Shown: one piece after another, positions 17,208 through 27,969 of the stretch | Layout: every line of letters starts with the position of its first letter | Numbering within the stretch: the stretch's first letter is position 1 | Assembly (NCBI GenBank): GCA_048268845.1 | Contig: JBLWUQ010000011.1 | Coordinates: forward strand, 1-64,000 | Length of the DNA: 64,000 nucleotides | Origin: Muriiphilus sp048268845 | Lineage (GTDB): Bacteria > Pseudomonadota > Alphaproteobacteria > Rhodobacterales > Rhodobacteraceae | Reading direction: 5' to 3' | Translations under genes and position numbers: made by a program | Notes under the pieces: model-generated | Seen by the model: the letters and a program-made list of their open reading frames with translations, nothing else | Database searches by the model: none | Told to the model about the DNA's origin: nothing

Positions 17208-19673
17208 TCAGTGCAATTGCCGTGACACTGTTTGCGTCAGTTCGGAAAGCGAAAACGGCTTTGGCAGAAACACCGAGTTTGGAATCCGCGCCTGTTGCTC
17301 GCTTACGGCATCTTCGGAATAGCCCGAGACGAACACGACCTTCACGCCGGGCCGGGAACGCAGCGCCTCGGTGACCCAGGTCGGACCATCCATGCCCGGC
17401 ATCACCACGTCGGTCACAAAGACGTCGATCCGCAGATCGGGGTCTTCCAGCTTCGCGAGCGCCGCTTCGGCACTGTCGGCCTCGATCACGTTGAAACCGC
17501 GGATTTTCAGCGCCCGGGCGGCGAATGCGCGAACCGCTGCCTCGTCTTCGACCAGCAACACGTTGCCACCCGCTGCCGCGGCCGGAATATGTGTAGGGGC
17601 GGGCAAGTCTGCCTCACCCGGATCGTCGAAGTCGATTGACGCGTCCCCGAGTGGATCGCCGGTGTCAGCCTCGATCACAGCATATTCGGGCACGCTCGCC
17701 ACCAGTTCCGCAACCTCCGCCATATCCGGCGTCGATGTGGCAGCGCGCATTTCCCCTGCGCGGCTGACCGGGAGATAGAGCGTGAATGTAGTGCCGGAAC
17801 CCATCACGGAATCGGCAAAGATGAACCCGCCCGACTGTTTGACGATGCCGTAAGCCATCGACAGTCCCAACCCCGTGCCCTTGCCGGCGCGCTTGGTGGT
17901 GAAGAACGGCTCGAAGATCTTGCGCAGATGCTCTGGCGCGATGCCTTCGCCTTCGTCGATCACGCGGATCGTCACGTATTCCCCCGCCGGAACCACCGCC
18001 TGGTCGCGTTTGAGCGGCGTGTCGAGAAAGACGTTGTTCAGCGCCAGACGGATACGCCCTGCCCCGCCCAATGCGTCGCGGGCGTTGACCACAAGGTTCA
18101 TCACCACCTGTTCCAGCTGCCGTTTGTCGGCGCGCACCGGCATGATCTCCGGATCGGTGACGAAGTCGACCTGGACCTTCTCACCCACCAGCCGGCCAAG
18201 GAGGTGGGTGAGGTCGCCCATGGTTCCGGCAAGATCGAGTTGTTCCGGGCGCAGGGTCTGCTTTCGTGAAAACGCGAGCAACTGCCCGACCAGCGCCGCC
18301 GCCCGGTTGGTGTTCTGCGAGATCTGGGTGAGGTCGCCGAAATCGGGATCGTCGCGATCGTGGCGCAGCAGCAAGAGATCGCAATGACCCGAAATCGCCG
18401 TCAAGAGATTGTTGAAATCATGCGCCACGCCGCCAGCAAGCTGACCGATCGCCTGCATCTTCTGGCTCTGCACGAACTGGGTTTCCAGCGACTTGAAGGC
18501 AGTGGCGTCGTTCAGAACCGCGATCACTGCGGGTCCGTCCTCATCGCGGATCTGCTCGAGCGAGATTTGCAGGAAGCGTTCGTCCGCCCGGGTCGCGCGG
18601 ACAGTCTCGGCGCGGCCTAGGTTGCGCCCGGTCCAGGCTTCGCGCAGCCAGTCCGACACCGGACGGCCCAGGCCCTCGACCAGATCGGAAAGGTGTTCGC
18701 CTGCCGGTTCGGTCAACAACAGCGCCCTGGCGCGGCGGTTCGCGCTTCGGATGCAGCCGGTGCTGTCAAGGCGGACCAAGGGCACCGGCAGCGCCTCGAC
18801 CAGCCCCCATTCATCGGCATCGACGGCGCGATGCTCGGGCGGTGGCAGCAGGTAGATCTCGCGCCGCCCGGCCGACAGATCGGATTGATGCAGCAGGAAA
18901 CGCTTGGCACCGTCGGACGCGGCGACGTGATGGACCTCGCCCGGACGCAGGGGAAGGTCGGTGATCACCCGCTCGATCGTGGTTTCGCGCCCTCCCAGCA
19001 GCCGCCGGAGCGCGTCGTTCATGTAAAGGATCGTGCCCGCGCGCGAGACCGCCATCATCGGCAAGCTGATCGCGTCGCCCCCGCGCCCCGCGGCACCGGG
19101 TCCGCCGATATCCGAGATCCGCCACAGAAAGCCGCGCGCGCCGATGCGGTGGACCGAAAGCCGGATACCGCCGCCACGCACCGCCAGATCCTCCTGCGCC
19201 GCACCGACCGCGCCGGCGCGGTTCTGGAGCCGGTAGATCATCGCAGCCGGTGCCGCGACATGATCGCCGAGCAGCGCGACCAGAGTGGCGCTGTCGCCGG
19301 CCCCGAACCGCTCACGCGCGGCGGCGTTGAGGTGCAGGATCTGGCCGTCGGCGTCGGTCGAAACCGAGGGCGTGGCGTCGTGGGCGATGAACTCGTCGAG
19401 AAAGCCCTGCATTGCCGCCTCGGCCCGGCGGTGACGCGCGGCGATGACGCGCACCAGCACCAGGAGGGCAACGAACACCGCGCCGGTTGCCGCCAATCCG
19501 AGCGCCGCCGCCGGATAGGGCGCGACCCAGGCCCCGGCCAGCAGCAATGCCGCGATCAGCGCGAGCGGCAGCGCCCGTGGCGAAAGGTCGAGCGCAGCCT
19601 GTGTGAGCGGTCGCGGTGACAAGGCGGAATGCGCCACGCCGAAGCCCCCTGGTTCGATTCGGTTCGGTGCCAT
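17208..19673 (-). CDS. cckA: Hybrid sensor histidine kinase CckA
   Basis: An 821-aa hybrid kinase. Two hydrophobic helices lie near the N-terminus (about 34-80). PAS-like regions follow, then the HisKA domain with phospho-acceptor His418 in GGVAHDFNNLL. The HATPase domain has N-box NLVVNARDAL, GxG boxes DEGEGIAPE and GKGTGLGLSMAYGIVKQSGG. A C-terminal receiver has Asp755 in VTDVVMPGMDG and Lys in FLPKPF. This architecture and the H-box are those of CckA, which feeds phosphate through ChpT to CtrA; in Rhodobacterales that pathway governs motility and gene transfer agents. A CtrA-type box and a 15-bp palindrome lie in its leader. Confidence 0.93.
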   Translation of the reverse strand: MAPNRIEPGGFGVAHSALSPRPLTQAALDLSPRALPLALIAALLLAGAWVAPYPAAALGLAATGAVFVALLVLVRVIAARHRRAEAAMQGFLDEFIAHDATPSVSTDADGQILHLNAAARERFGAGDSATLVALLGDHVAAPAAMIYRLQNRAGAVGAAQEDLAVRGGGIRLSVHRIGARGFLWRISDIGGPGAAGRGGDAISLPMMAVSRAGTILYMNDALRRLLGGRETTIERVITDLPLRPGEVHHVAASDGAKRFLLHQSDLSAGRREIYLLPPPEHRAVDADEWGLVEALPVPLVRLDSTGCIRSANRRARALLLTEPAGEHLSDLVEGLGRPVSDWLREAWTGRNLGRAETVRATRADERFLQISLEQIRDEDGPAVIAVLNDATAFKSLETQFVQSQKMQAIGQLAGGVAHDFNNLLTAISGHCDLLLLRHDRDDPDFGDLTQISQNTNRAAALVGQLLAFSRKQTLRPEQLDLAGTMGDLTHLLGRLVGEKVQVDFVTDPEIMPVRADKRQLEQVVMNLVVNARDALGGAGRIRLALNNVFLDTPLKRDQAVVPAGEYVTIRVIDEGEGIAPEHLRKIFEPFFTTKRAGKGTGLGLSMAYGIVKQSGGFIFADSVMGSGTTFTLYLPVSRAGEMRAATSTPDMAEVAELVASVPEYAVIEADTGDPLGDASIDFDDPGEADLPAPTHIPAAAAGGNVLLVEDEAAVRAFAARALKIRGFNVIEADSAEAALAKLEDPDLRIDVFVTDVVMPGMDGPTWVTEALRSRPGVKVVFVSGYSEDAVSEQQARIPNSVFLPKPFSLSELTQTVSRQLH

Positions 19674-19688
19674 TTAGCCCGAGCCCCA

Positions 19689-19703
19689 TTAACGGAGACT
19701 TAA
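19689..19703. promoter_or_regulatory. CtrA-type box upstream of cckA
   Basis: TTAA (19689-19692), seven bases, TTAA (19700-19703): an exact match to the CtrA recognition pattern TTAA-N7-TTAA. It is centred about 23 bases upstream of the cckA ATG at 19673. Because CckA controls CtrA phosphorylation, this suggests feedback. Confidence 0.65.
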
Positions 19704-19735
19704 GCCCGCGCCCTCAAATCGCAGTGCGCTTCTTG

Positions 19736-19750
19736 ACAACTTGAAGTTGT
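19736..19750. promoter_or_regulatory. 15-bp perfect palindrome upstream of cckA
   Basis: ACAACTT-G-AAGTTGT is a perfect inverted repeat in the 87-base gap between the rsmB-like gene and cckA. It has the size and symmetry of a dimeric regulator site. It is not followed by a T run, so it does not look like a terminator. Confidence 0.5.
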
Positions 19751-19760
19751 TCTACTTGCA

Positions 19761-20915
19761 CTATTCCAACCGCGTCAAGTGTGCGACGTAGAACCCGTCC
19801 CCGCCGTCGAGAGGCGTAAACTGCCGTTCCAGCGTTGTTTTCCAGCCCGGGTGCCGCGAATGGAAGGCTGCAACCTGAGCGTGGTTTTCTGCCGTCAGCA
19901 ATGAACAGGTCGCGTAGGCCAGCCCGCCGCCTATCGCCACCATAGGCGCGATTTCGTCAAGAATTCCGGCCTGTATCCGGCAAAGTTCATCCAGCCTTTC
20001 CGGCGTCAGATCCCACTTGCCCTGTGGCGCGCGGCGCCAGGCGCCGGAGCCGGAACAGGGCGCATCGGCGAAGACGAGGTCATAGTCGCCGCCCGCCGTG
20101 CCGGGTGCGACAATTTCGATCTCCACCCCGGCCCGTGCCGCCCGGGCTGGCAGATCGGCCATGCGCCGGGGGTCGGAATCATGCGCGCTGACCACGGCGC
20201 CCCTGGCGGCGAGCGCGAGGCTCTTGCCGCCGCCGCCGGCGCAATAATCGAGCACCCGCATCCCCGGCGTCACGCCAACGAGGTCGCCAACCGCCTGGCT
20301 TGCCGCGTCCTGCAGCTCGACCAACCCGGTCTGATACGCATGGCTTTGCGCCACCCGGCGCGCGCCTTCGGTCACTTCGAGCGCCGTGGGCGACAGCGGA
20401 TGCGGCGTGGCGACGATGCCGTCTTGCGCCAAGGCGGCAAGCGCCGCTTTCGGGTCGGTCTTGCCCAGGTTCACCCGCAGAAACAGCGGCGCGCGCGACC
20501 GCAGCGCCGCCATCACCGGGGCGAAATCGGCGCCGAGGCTGGCCTGCAGCGGCGCGGCCAGCCAGTCGGGGCAATCGAGCGCTTCGGCCTCGGTCATCTC
20601 CCTCGCCACGCCCTCGCCGTCAGCCAGGGGCGCCGGCGCATAGCCCTGCCCGGTGAAGACCTCACCCGGATCGCGCCCGGCAGCCCTGAGCGCGCCGATC
20701 ATCAGCCCGCGCCCGGTTTCGGCCCCGCCAAGGGCAGCAAAGCTGCGGCGGCAGCGGATCGCGTCGAATACATGATCGCGGATCGCGACGCGGTCCTTGG
20801 AGCCGGCATAGCGGTTCTTGCGCGCCCAGCCGGTCAGCGCCTGTTCCGCGCTCGCACCGTCCAGCCAGAGGTCGAGCAGGTCGATGGCCGCCGCGGCCCG
20901 CGCCTCCGGGGTCAC
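19761..20915 (-). CDS. RsmB/NOP-family RNA cytosine-5 methyltransferase
   Basis: A 384-aa SAM-dependent RNA m5C methyltransferase. The SAM motif is VLDYCAGGGGKSLALA (about 220-235). Two active-site cysteines are seen in DAPCSGSGAWRR (motif IV) and YATCSLLTAEN (motif VI). An N-terminal NusB-like helical part is short. Homologues methylate 16S rRNA (RsmB) or tRNA; the exact target cannot be read from sequence. It lies 39 bases downstream of guaB on the same strand, a common arrangement in this order, and probably shares its transcript. Confidence 0.88.
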   Translation of the reverse strand: MTPEARAAAAIDLLDLWLDGASAEQALTGWARKNRYAGSKDRVAIRDHVFDAIRCRRSFAALGGAETGRGLMIGALRAAGRDPGEVFTGQGYAPAPLADGEGVAREMTEAEALDCPDWLAAPLQASLGADFAPVMAALRSRAPLFLRVNLGKTDPKAALAALAQDGIVATPHPLSPTALEVTEGARRVAQSHAYQTGLVELQDAASQAVGDLVGVTPGMRVLDYCAGGGGKSLALAARGAVVSAHDSDPRRMADLPARAARAGVEIEIVAPGTAGGDYDLVFADAPCSGSGAWRRAPQGKWDLTPERLDELCRIQAGILDEIAPMVAIGGGLAYATCSLLTAENHAQVAAFHSRHPGWKTTLERQFTPLDGGDGFYVAHLTRLE

Positions 20916-20954
20916 GCCATTACCTTAACTTCGGCGCACAAGCCTCGCATATAA

Positions 20955-22403
20955 CTAACCTATCCGATAGTTCGGTGATTCCCGTGTGATCAGCACATCG
21001 TGCACGTGGCTTTCCTTCAGCCCGGCGCCGGTGATGCGCACGAAATTGGCGTTCTTGCGCATGTCGGGGACCGTGGCGCTGCCGGTATAGCCCATCGCGG
21101 CGCGCAGGCCCCCGACCAGTTGATGCACCACAGCACTGGCCGAACCCTTGTAGGGCACCTGCCCCTCGACCCCTTCCGGCACCAGCTTGTCGGACGCCGC
21201 ATCCGCCTGGAAATAGCGGTCGGCCGATCCGCGCGCCATCGCGCCGAGGCTGCCCATGCCGCGATAGCTCTTGAACGACCGGCCCTGATACAGGATCACC
21301 TCGCCGGGGCTTTCATCGGTGCCCGCGATCATCGAGCCGACCATGGCGCAGGATGCGCCCGCCGCGATCGCCTTGGCGAAATCGCCCGAGAACTTGATGC
21401 CGCCATCGGCGATCACCGGGATCTCGCCCGCCGCCTCGGCGCAATCCATGATCGCGGTCAGTTGCGGCACGCCGACGCCCGCGACGATCCGCGTGGTGCA
21501 GATCGAGCCCGGACCGATCCCGACCTTGACCGCATCCGCGCCCGCGTCGATCAGCGCGCGGGTTGCCTCGGCGGTCGCGACGTTGCCGGCGACCACCTGA
21601 ACTTCGTTGGACAACCGCTTGACCCGCTCGACCGCCAGCATCACACCCTCGGAATGGCCATGCGCGGTGTCGATCACGATCAGATCGCAGCCCGCGTCGA
21701 TCAGCGCCTCGGAGCGCTCGAACCCGGCGTCGCCCACAGTTGTCGCCGCCGCCACGCGCAAGCGGCCAAGCTCGTCCTTGCAGGCGGTCGGGTTCAGCAC
21801 CGCCTGTTCGGTATCGCGCAGGGTCAACAGCCCGGTCAGGCGGCGATTGCCGTCATGCACCAGCAGCTTTTCGACCCGCCGCGCCCGCATCAGGCTCTTG
21901 GCTTCGTCGAGATCGGCAGGCTCGGCCAGCATCGCGAGGTTGTTGGTGGTCATCATCACATGCACCGGCGTCTTGTCGTCGTCGGCAAAGCGCATGTCGC
22001 GGTTGGTGAGGATGCCGACCACGCGGCCCTTCTCGTCGACCACGGGAAAGCCGGTGAAATTGTAGCGCTCGACCAGTTCCTTGGCGTCGGCCAGCGTCTG
22101 ATCCGGGCGCAGCGTCACCGGGTTGTAGACGATGCCGGACTCAAACCGCTTGACGCGGCGAACCTCGCGCGCCTGTTCCTCGATCGTCAGATTGCGGTGG
22201 ATCACCCCCATGCCGCCGGCCTGCGCCATGGCGATGGCCATGCGCGCCTCGGTCACGGTGTCCATCGCCGAGCTGAGCAGCGGGATGTTCAGCGCGATCT
22301 TCTTGGTCACACGGGTGCGGGTGTCGGCGGTCGAGGGCAGCACGCGGCTTGCGCCGGGAACCAGCAGAACGTCATCGAACGTAAGAGCCTCACGAATCCT
22401 CAT
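20955..22403 (-). CDS. guaB: Inosine-5'-monophosphate dehydrogenase
   Basis: A 482-aa IMPDH that oxidises IMP to XMP, the committing step of GTP synthesis. The (beta/alpha)8 barrel starts EALTFDDVLLVPG and is interrupted by a CBS pair (about 92-205). Catalytic Cys302 is in GPGSICTTRIVAGVG. The GGIKFSGD loop and the flap motif YRGMGSLGAM are present. A strong GGAGG site lies six bases before the ATG. The 191-base upstream gap is shared with a divergent lyase gene. Confidence 0.97.
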   Translation of the reverse strand: MRIREALTFDDVLLVPGASRVLPSTADTRTRVTKKIALNIPLLSSAMDTVTEARMAIAMAQAGGMGVIHRNLTIEEQAREVRRVKRFESGIVYNPVTLRPDQTLADAKELVERYNFTGFPVVDEKGRVVGILTNRDMRFADDDKTPVHVMMTTNNLAMLAEPADLDEAKSLMRARRVEKLLVHDGNRRLTGLLTLRDTEQAVLNPTACKDELGRLRVAAATTVGDAGFERSEALIDAGCDLIVIDTAHGHSEGVMLAVERVKRLSNEVQVVAGNVATAEATRALIDAGADAVKVGIGPGSICTTRIVAGVGVPQLTAIMDCAEAAGEIPVIADGGIKFSGDFAKAIAAGASCAMVGSMIAGTDESPGEVILYQGRSFKSYRGMGSLGAMARGSADRYFQADAASDKLVPEGVEGQVPYKGSASAVVHQLVGGLRAAMGYTGSATVPDMRKNANFVRITGAGLKESHVHDVLITRESPNYRIG

Positions 22404-22594
22404 GGCAGCCTCCTTTGAAGCTTCGTTTGGCGCTTCCCTATTTCACGCATGCAGCACTTTGGAAAGGGTCTTGCGGAATTTTTCCGCCCGTCGGATGCGC
22501 GAAAAATGGCGCGGCCGGGGTCGACAATTGCGCCCGCCCGTGGCCAGCTTTGCCAAAGCCCACCAACGACCGCCACCGAAGAAAGGACAGCAAC

Positions 22595-23416
22595 ATGACC
22601 GACGACATCGGCGCGCGCTTTCGCGCCCTGCACAAGCCCGGCGCGCCTTTCATCCTCGCCAATGCCTGGGACGCGGGATCGGCCCGGATGCTGGCGGCGC
22701 TGGGGGCCGAAGCCATCGCAACCTCGTCCGCCGCGCATGCCTTCACGCTGGGGCGCCCCGATCTGGGCCATGTCAGCCGCGACGAGGCGCTGGCGCATGC
22801 CCAGGACCTGGTTGCCGCAGTCAACCTGCCGGTGTCGGGCGATTTCGAGAATGGCTATGGCGAGGCGCCTGAGACCTGCGCCGAGACGGTGCGGCTGGCT
22901 TTCGAGGCCGGGCTGGCGGGCATCTCGATCGAGGACACGGCGCTGCCCGAGAGCGTGCCCTATCCGCGCGACCTGGCGATCGAGCGCATCCGCGCCGCCG
23001 CCGCCGCTGCCCGCGCATTGCCGCGCGATTTCGTGCTGGTGGCGCGGGCTGACGGGGTGATGCACGGGCAATATGGCTTGGAGGAAGCGCTGGAGCGGCT
23101 CAGAGGCTACGAGGCGGCAGGAGCGGATTGCCTGTATATCCCGGAGCCGGGGTCGCTGGAGGCGCAGGCACGGATCTGCGCCGCCACGCGCCTGCCGGTC
23201 AACGTGCTGGTCGCGGGCGATTTCGCGCGGGTGTCGAAGGCCGATTTCGCGGCAATTGGTGCGGCGCGGCTGTCGCTGGGCTCGGCACTGGCGCGCGCCA
23301 CGCACCGGGTGATCGCGGATGCGGGCCGGGCGATGTTCGGGGATGGCGATTTCACGCCGCTCACGCGCAGCATTGCCGGGGCAGAGGTTGACCGCCTGCT
23401 GTCGCGGGGCGGCTAG
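22595..23416 (+). CDS. Isocitrate lyase/PEP mutase family protein
   Basis: A 273-aa member of the ICL/PEP-mutase superfamily. The conserved acid cluster reads SGDFENGYGEAPE (about 80-92) and GISIEDTALPE (about 111-121). RADG (about 153-156) and a barrel with EPGSLEA and NVLV follow. It lacks the KKCGH-type loop of isocitrate lyase, so it is more like oxaloacetate decarboxylase, methylisocitrate lyase or carboxyvinyl-phosphonate mutase relatives. Substrate unknown. The ATG at 22595 has a GAAAGGA site. Its stop shares bases with the stop of the convergent SDR gene. Confidence 0.82.
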   Translation: MTDDIGARFRALHKPGAPFILANAWDAGSARMLAALGAEAIATSSAAHAFTLGRPDLGHVSRDEALAHAQDLVAAVNLPVSGDFENGYGEAPETCAETVRLAFEAGLAGISIEDTALPESVPYPRDLAIERIRAAAAAARALPRDFVLVARADGVMHGQYGLEEALERLRGYEAAGADCLYIPEPGSLEAQARICAATRLPVNVLVAGDFARVSKADFAAIGAARLSLGSALARATHRVIADAGRAMFGDGDFTPLTRSIAGAEVDRLLSRGG

Positions 23417-24192
23417 AACGTCGCGTTGACCTCGCCGCCGTCGATCAGGATGTTCTGACCGACGATGAACCCGGCCTGGTGCGAGCACAGGAAGGCACAG
23501 GCAGCGCCGAATTCCTCGGCGGTGCCATCGCGCCCGACCGGGTTGGTGGCGACGCGTGCGGCCTTGTGGTCCGCGACCGTGATGCCCGTCCGGGCGGCGT
23601 TATGCGTATCCAGCGCGCGGATCCGGTCGGTGTCGTGCGAGCCCGGCAGCAGGTTGTTGATCGTCACCCCGGCGCCCGCCACCTGGCGTGATGTGCCCGC
23701 GACATAGCCGGTCAGCCCCGCGCGGGCCGAGTTGGACAGGCCAAGGGCTGCCAGCGGTGCCTTGACGGCGCGCGAGGTGATGTTGACCACCCTGCCCCAG
23801 CCGCGATCCATCATCCCCGGCACCAGCGCCTTGATCAGCGCGATCGGCGTCAGCATGTTGGCGTCGAGGGCGGCGATGAAGTCATCCCGCTCCCAATCCG
23901 ACCAGACACCCGGCGGTGGGCCGCCGGCGTTGGTCACGAGGATATCGACCGCGCCCGCCACCGCCAGCACCGCCGCGCGGCCGTCCTCGGTGGTGATGTC
24001 GGCGGCGACGGTCTCGACACTGACGCCGAAACGGTCGCGGATGTCCTGCGCCGTGGCCTCCAGCGCCTCCACTCCGCGCGCGTTCAGGATCAGGTTCACG
24101 CCCTCGCCCGCCAGCGCCTCGGCGCAGCCCCGGCCCAGCCCTCTGGACGCCGCACAGACCAGCGCGCGTTTGCCCCTGATGCCGAAATCCAT
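23413..24192 (-). CDS. Short-chain dehydrogenase/reductase family protein with altered active site
   Basis: A 259-aa classical-SDR-length protein. The cofactor loop is AASRGLGRG (about 14-22) and TNAGGPPPG (about 87-95) is the NNAG region. At the active site Ser140 (NITS) is kept. The position 13 residues later, normally Tyr, is Ser153 and the expected Lys is Arg157 (LSNSARAG). A GGAGGTGGAG site lies just before the ATG at 24192. Relatives are often annotated as 3-oxoacyl-ACP reductases, but the lost Tyr and Lys argue against that chemistry. It ends 4 bases inside the convergent lyase gene. Confidence 0.82.
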   Translation of the reverse strand: MDFGIRGKRALVCAASRGLGRGCAEALAGEGVNLILNARGVEALEATAQDIRDRFGVSVETVAADITTEDGRAAVLAVAGAVDILVTNAGGPPPGVWSDWERDDFIAALDANMLTPIALIKALVPGMMDRGWGRVVNITSRAVKAPLAALGLSNSARAGLTGYVAGTSRQVAGAGVTINNLLPGSHDTDRIRALDTHNAARTGITVADHKAARVATNPVGRDGTAEEFGAACAFLCSHQAGFIVGQNILIDGGEVNATF

Positions 24193-24430
24193 CTCCACCT
24201 CCACCGCAATGCAGCCCCGGGCGTAGCATTGCCCGGCCGATTCGCCCATGCCGCCGTCGCCACCCGATGGACAATGCCGGGCGCCCGCGGCGATTGCGCG
24301 CGTATCGACGACAAACCGCCTGATGCCATGGGCGAGCAGCACCGGCCAAGGCTTGGGAATCATTGACCACATGCGCCCGGCGCGACTAGACTCGCTTCGT
24401 CAGCGGTGGGGGTCGCGGGCGGGAGCTGCA

Positions 24431-25453
24431 ATGTCATTTCAACCAACCCAACTGGACATGCCAGTCCGGCATCTTTCGGTCTTTGCGGCCGAGGATTTCC
24501 GTGTCACCCGCGGCGCGAACGAAGGTGACGCGCTGGGCGATGCCTCGGACCTGGTGCATGACGACGTATACGAACTGGGTGCCGATGCCCGGCCCGAACG
24601 GCTTGGCCTTGCGATGAGCGAGGACGGGCGCAGCTTTGTTGTCGGGCCTGACAGCCCGCTCGGGCGCGTCGGCGCTCCGGTCTATCTCGACAGCCTGCTG
24701 ACCTTCATGGGCAAGGGCGGAACGCTCGACGCGCTGGTGTTCGTCGAGGTCGAACCGGCCTCGGGCAGCATCGCGCGGGTCTACCTGCACCCGCTCAACC
24801 GGATCGCGCCGAAATCGGGCTATGCGCTGATCACCATCGACCGCGAGGGCGCGGGCGCGCGGCTGGCGGCCTCGGCGATGGTCGCCTTCACGCGCGGCAC
24901 GAGGATCACCATGGCCGATGGCCGACAGGTGCCGATCGAGCTTCTGGCTTCAGGCGACCGGGTTCTGACCCGCGATTCCGGGCCGCAGGAAGTCCGCTGG
25001 ATCGGGATGCAGACGGTGCGCGCCACCGGGACGTTTGCGCCGATCACCATCGCTGCGGGTGCGCTCAACAACGACCGCGCGCTGGTGGTCAGCCCCAATC
25101 ACCGGCTGTTCATCTATCAGCGGATCGACGCGCTGGGGGCCGGGCAGAAGGAGATCCTGGTCAAGGCCGGGCTGCTCGTGAACGGCACGAGCGTAACGCA
25201 GGAGCCGGGCGGCTTCGTCGACTACTTCCAGATCCTGTTCGACCGGCACGAGATCCTCTATGCCGAGGGAATCGCCGCCGAAAGCCAGTTCCTCGACAGC
25301 GCGATCCGCCCCACCCTGCCCGAAGAAGTCATGCGCCGGCTGACCGCCACCACACCCGACAGCGCGGCGCTTCCCGGCCACGAACTCAGCGACCGCGAGT
25401 TGTCACGCCGCCCCGACGCGGCCGCGATGCTGAAACGGATTTCGGCGCTCTGA
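24431..25453 (+). CDS. Hint-domain protein (Cys position is Ala)
   Basis: A 340-aa protein. Residues about 1-145 hold an N-terminal region without a clear match. The Hint (hedgehog/intein) module spans about 150-295: VAFTRGTRITMADGRQVPIELLASGDRVLTRD, RWIG, then VVSPNHRLFIY with the conserved His. At the nucleophile position, where active Hint domains have Cys, this protein has Ala152, so self-splicing or autocleavage is not expected from this residue. The ATG at 24431 follows GGGAG. It is convergent with a lipoprotein gene seven bases away. Such proteins are common in Rhodobacteraceae; the function is unknown. Confidence 0.85.
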   Translation: MSFQPTQLDMPVRHLSVFAAEDFRVTRGANEGDALGDASDLVHDDVYELGADARPERLGLAMSEDGRSFVVGPDSPLGRVGAPVYLDSLLTFMGKGGTLDALVFVEVEPASGSIARVYLHPLNRIAPKSGYALITIDREGAGARLAASAMVAFTRGTRITMADGRQVPIELLASGDRVLTRDSGPQEVRWIGMQTVRATGTFAPITIAAGALNNDRALVVSPNHRLFIYQRIDALGAGQKEILVKAGLLVNGTSVTQEPGGFVDYFQILFDRHEILYAEGIAAESQFLDSAIRPTLPEEVMRRLTATTPDSAALPGHELSDRELSRRPDAAAMLKRISAL

Positions 25454-25459
25454 GGAGGC

Positions 25460-26068
25460 TCAGTCCGCCTCGGCGGCGAGATACAGCTCCACATCCGTCG
25501 CGTCACTACCGCCCCGGCGCAGCGTCATGTCGTTCATGTGCGCCCAGGCCTCAAGTAACTCGGCATCCGCCCCGCGAAACACGCCGTAGAGCGTGCCATC
25601 GGCGCGGTAGACATGCGCGTCGGTGGTGATCCGGCCGTCGAAATCAGCCTCAAAATCGCTGCCGGTGATCACCCCATTCGAGAGGTCGAGCCTGCCATCG
25701 GCGGTCTCGAACTGGAACAGCGAGCGTATCGGGCTCATCAGGAACTCGTCGATATCGACGTCGCCATCGATCTCGGCGACGACGAAGTCATCCATCACGC
25801 CGTCAATCGTGCCCGCTCCGAAATCCGCCGTCAGCGCCGCGTCGCCCATCATCAGCACGCCGCCGTCACGATAGCGCGCGCCGATGCCGACGATGCCGTC
25901 ATACTCGGCGGTGCCGCCACCCGGCATGTCGACCGCAACGCCCTCGGCGTCCTCGATATCGCCGGCGATCGCCATGTAGTCGACCGCCTTGGTCATCAGC
26001 GATATCTGCGCGCAGCCTGAAACAATCCCGGCCCCGGCCAGAACGGCCGCCATCGTCATCCATCGCAT
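25460..26068 (-). CDS. Putative lipoprotein
   Basis: A 202-aa protein with a lipoprotein signal sequence (MRWMTMAAVLAGAGIVSGC, lipobox V-S-G-C), so it is probably anchored in the outer membrane. The mature part is acidic and glycine-rich, with repeated short strand patterns (GGGTAEYDGIVGIGARY, DGRLDLSNGVITGSDFEADFDGRIT). These resemble the transferrin-binding-protein-like or 'surface lipoprotein assembly' beta barrel families seen in Rhodobacteraceae, though I cannot name a family with certainty. The ATG at 26068 fits the signal peptide; the longer frame begins with TTG inside prfC's leader. Confidence 0.7.
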   Translation of the reverse strand: MRWMTMAAVLAGAGIVSGCAQISLMTKAVDYMAIAGDIEDAEGVAVDMPGGGTAEYDGIVGIGARYRDGGVLMMGDAALTADFGAGTIDGVMDDFVVAEIDGDVDIDEFLMSPIRSLFQFETADGRLDLSNGVITGSDFEADFDGRITTDAHVYRADGTLYGVFRGADAELLEAWAHMNDMTLRRGGSDATDVELYLAAEAD

Positions 26069-26220
26069 GTCCTGGTCCTGCTCTTTTCTTATATGTTGGC
26101 AAAAGGCTACGCCCTGCCCCGCGTTCCGGCAAGCGGGGGCACAACGATTGGTGCGCGACTGAGTCCGCGCGGCAACGCTGGACGCTTGCCCCTGCTCTGG
26201 CGCCCCGCTATATCGCGGCG

Positions 26221-27831
<1,611 letters not shown>

Positions 27832-27969
27832 TGCAGCCACCGCGCCCATTTCCTTGACCTTTTCGCGCACTCGCAGTAAGCCGCTGTGCATCGAAACGTT
27901 CGGCAATTCGGCCGGGCGGGCCGCGCAGGTATTGCGGCCATCCGACAGCCGCAACCCGAAAGGCCCCAC

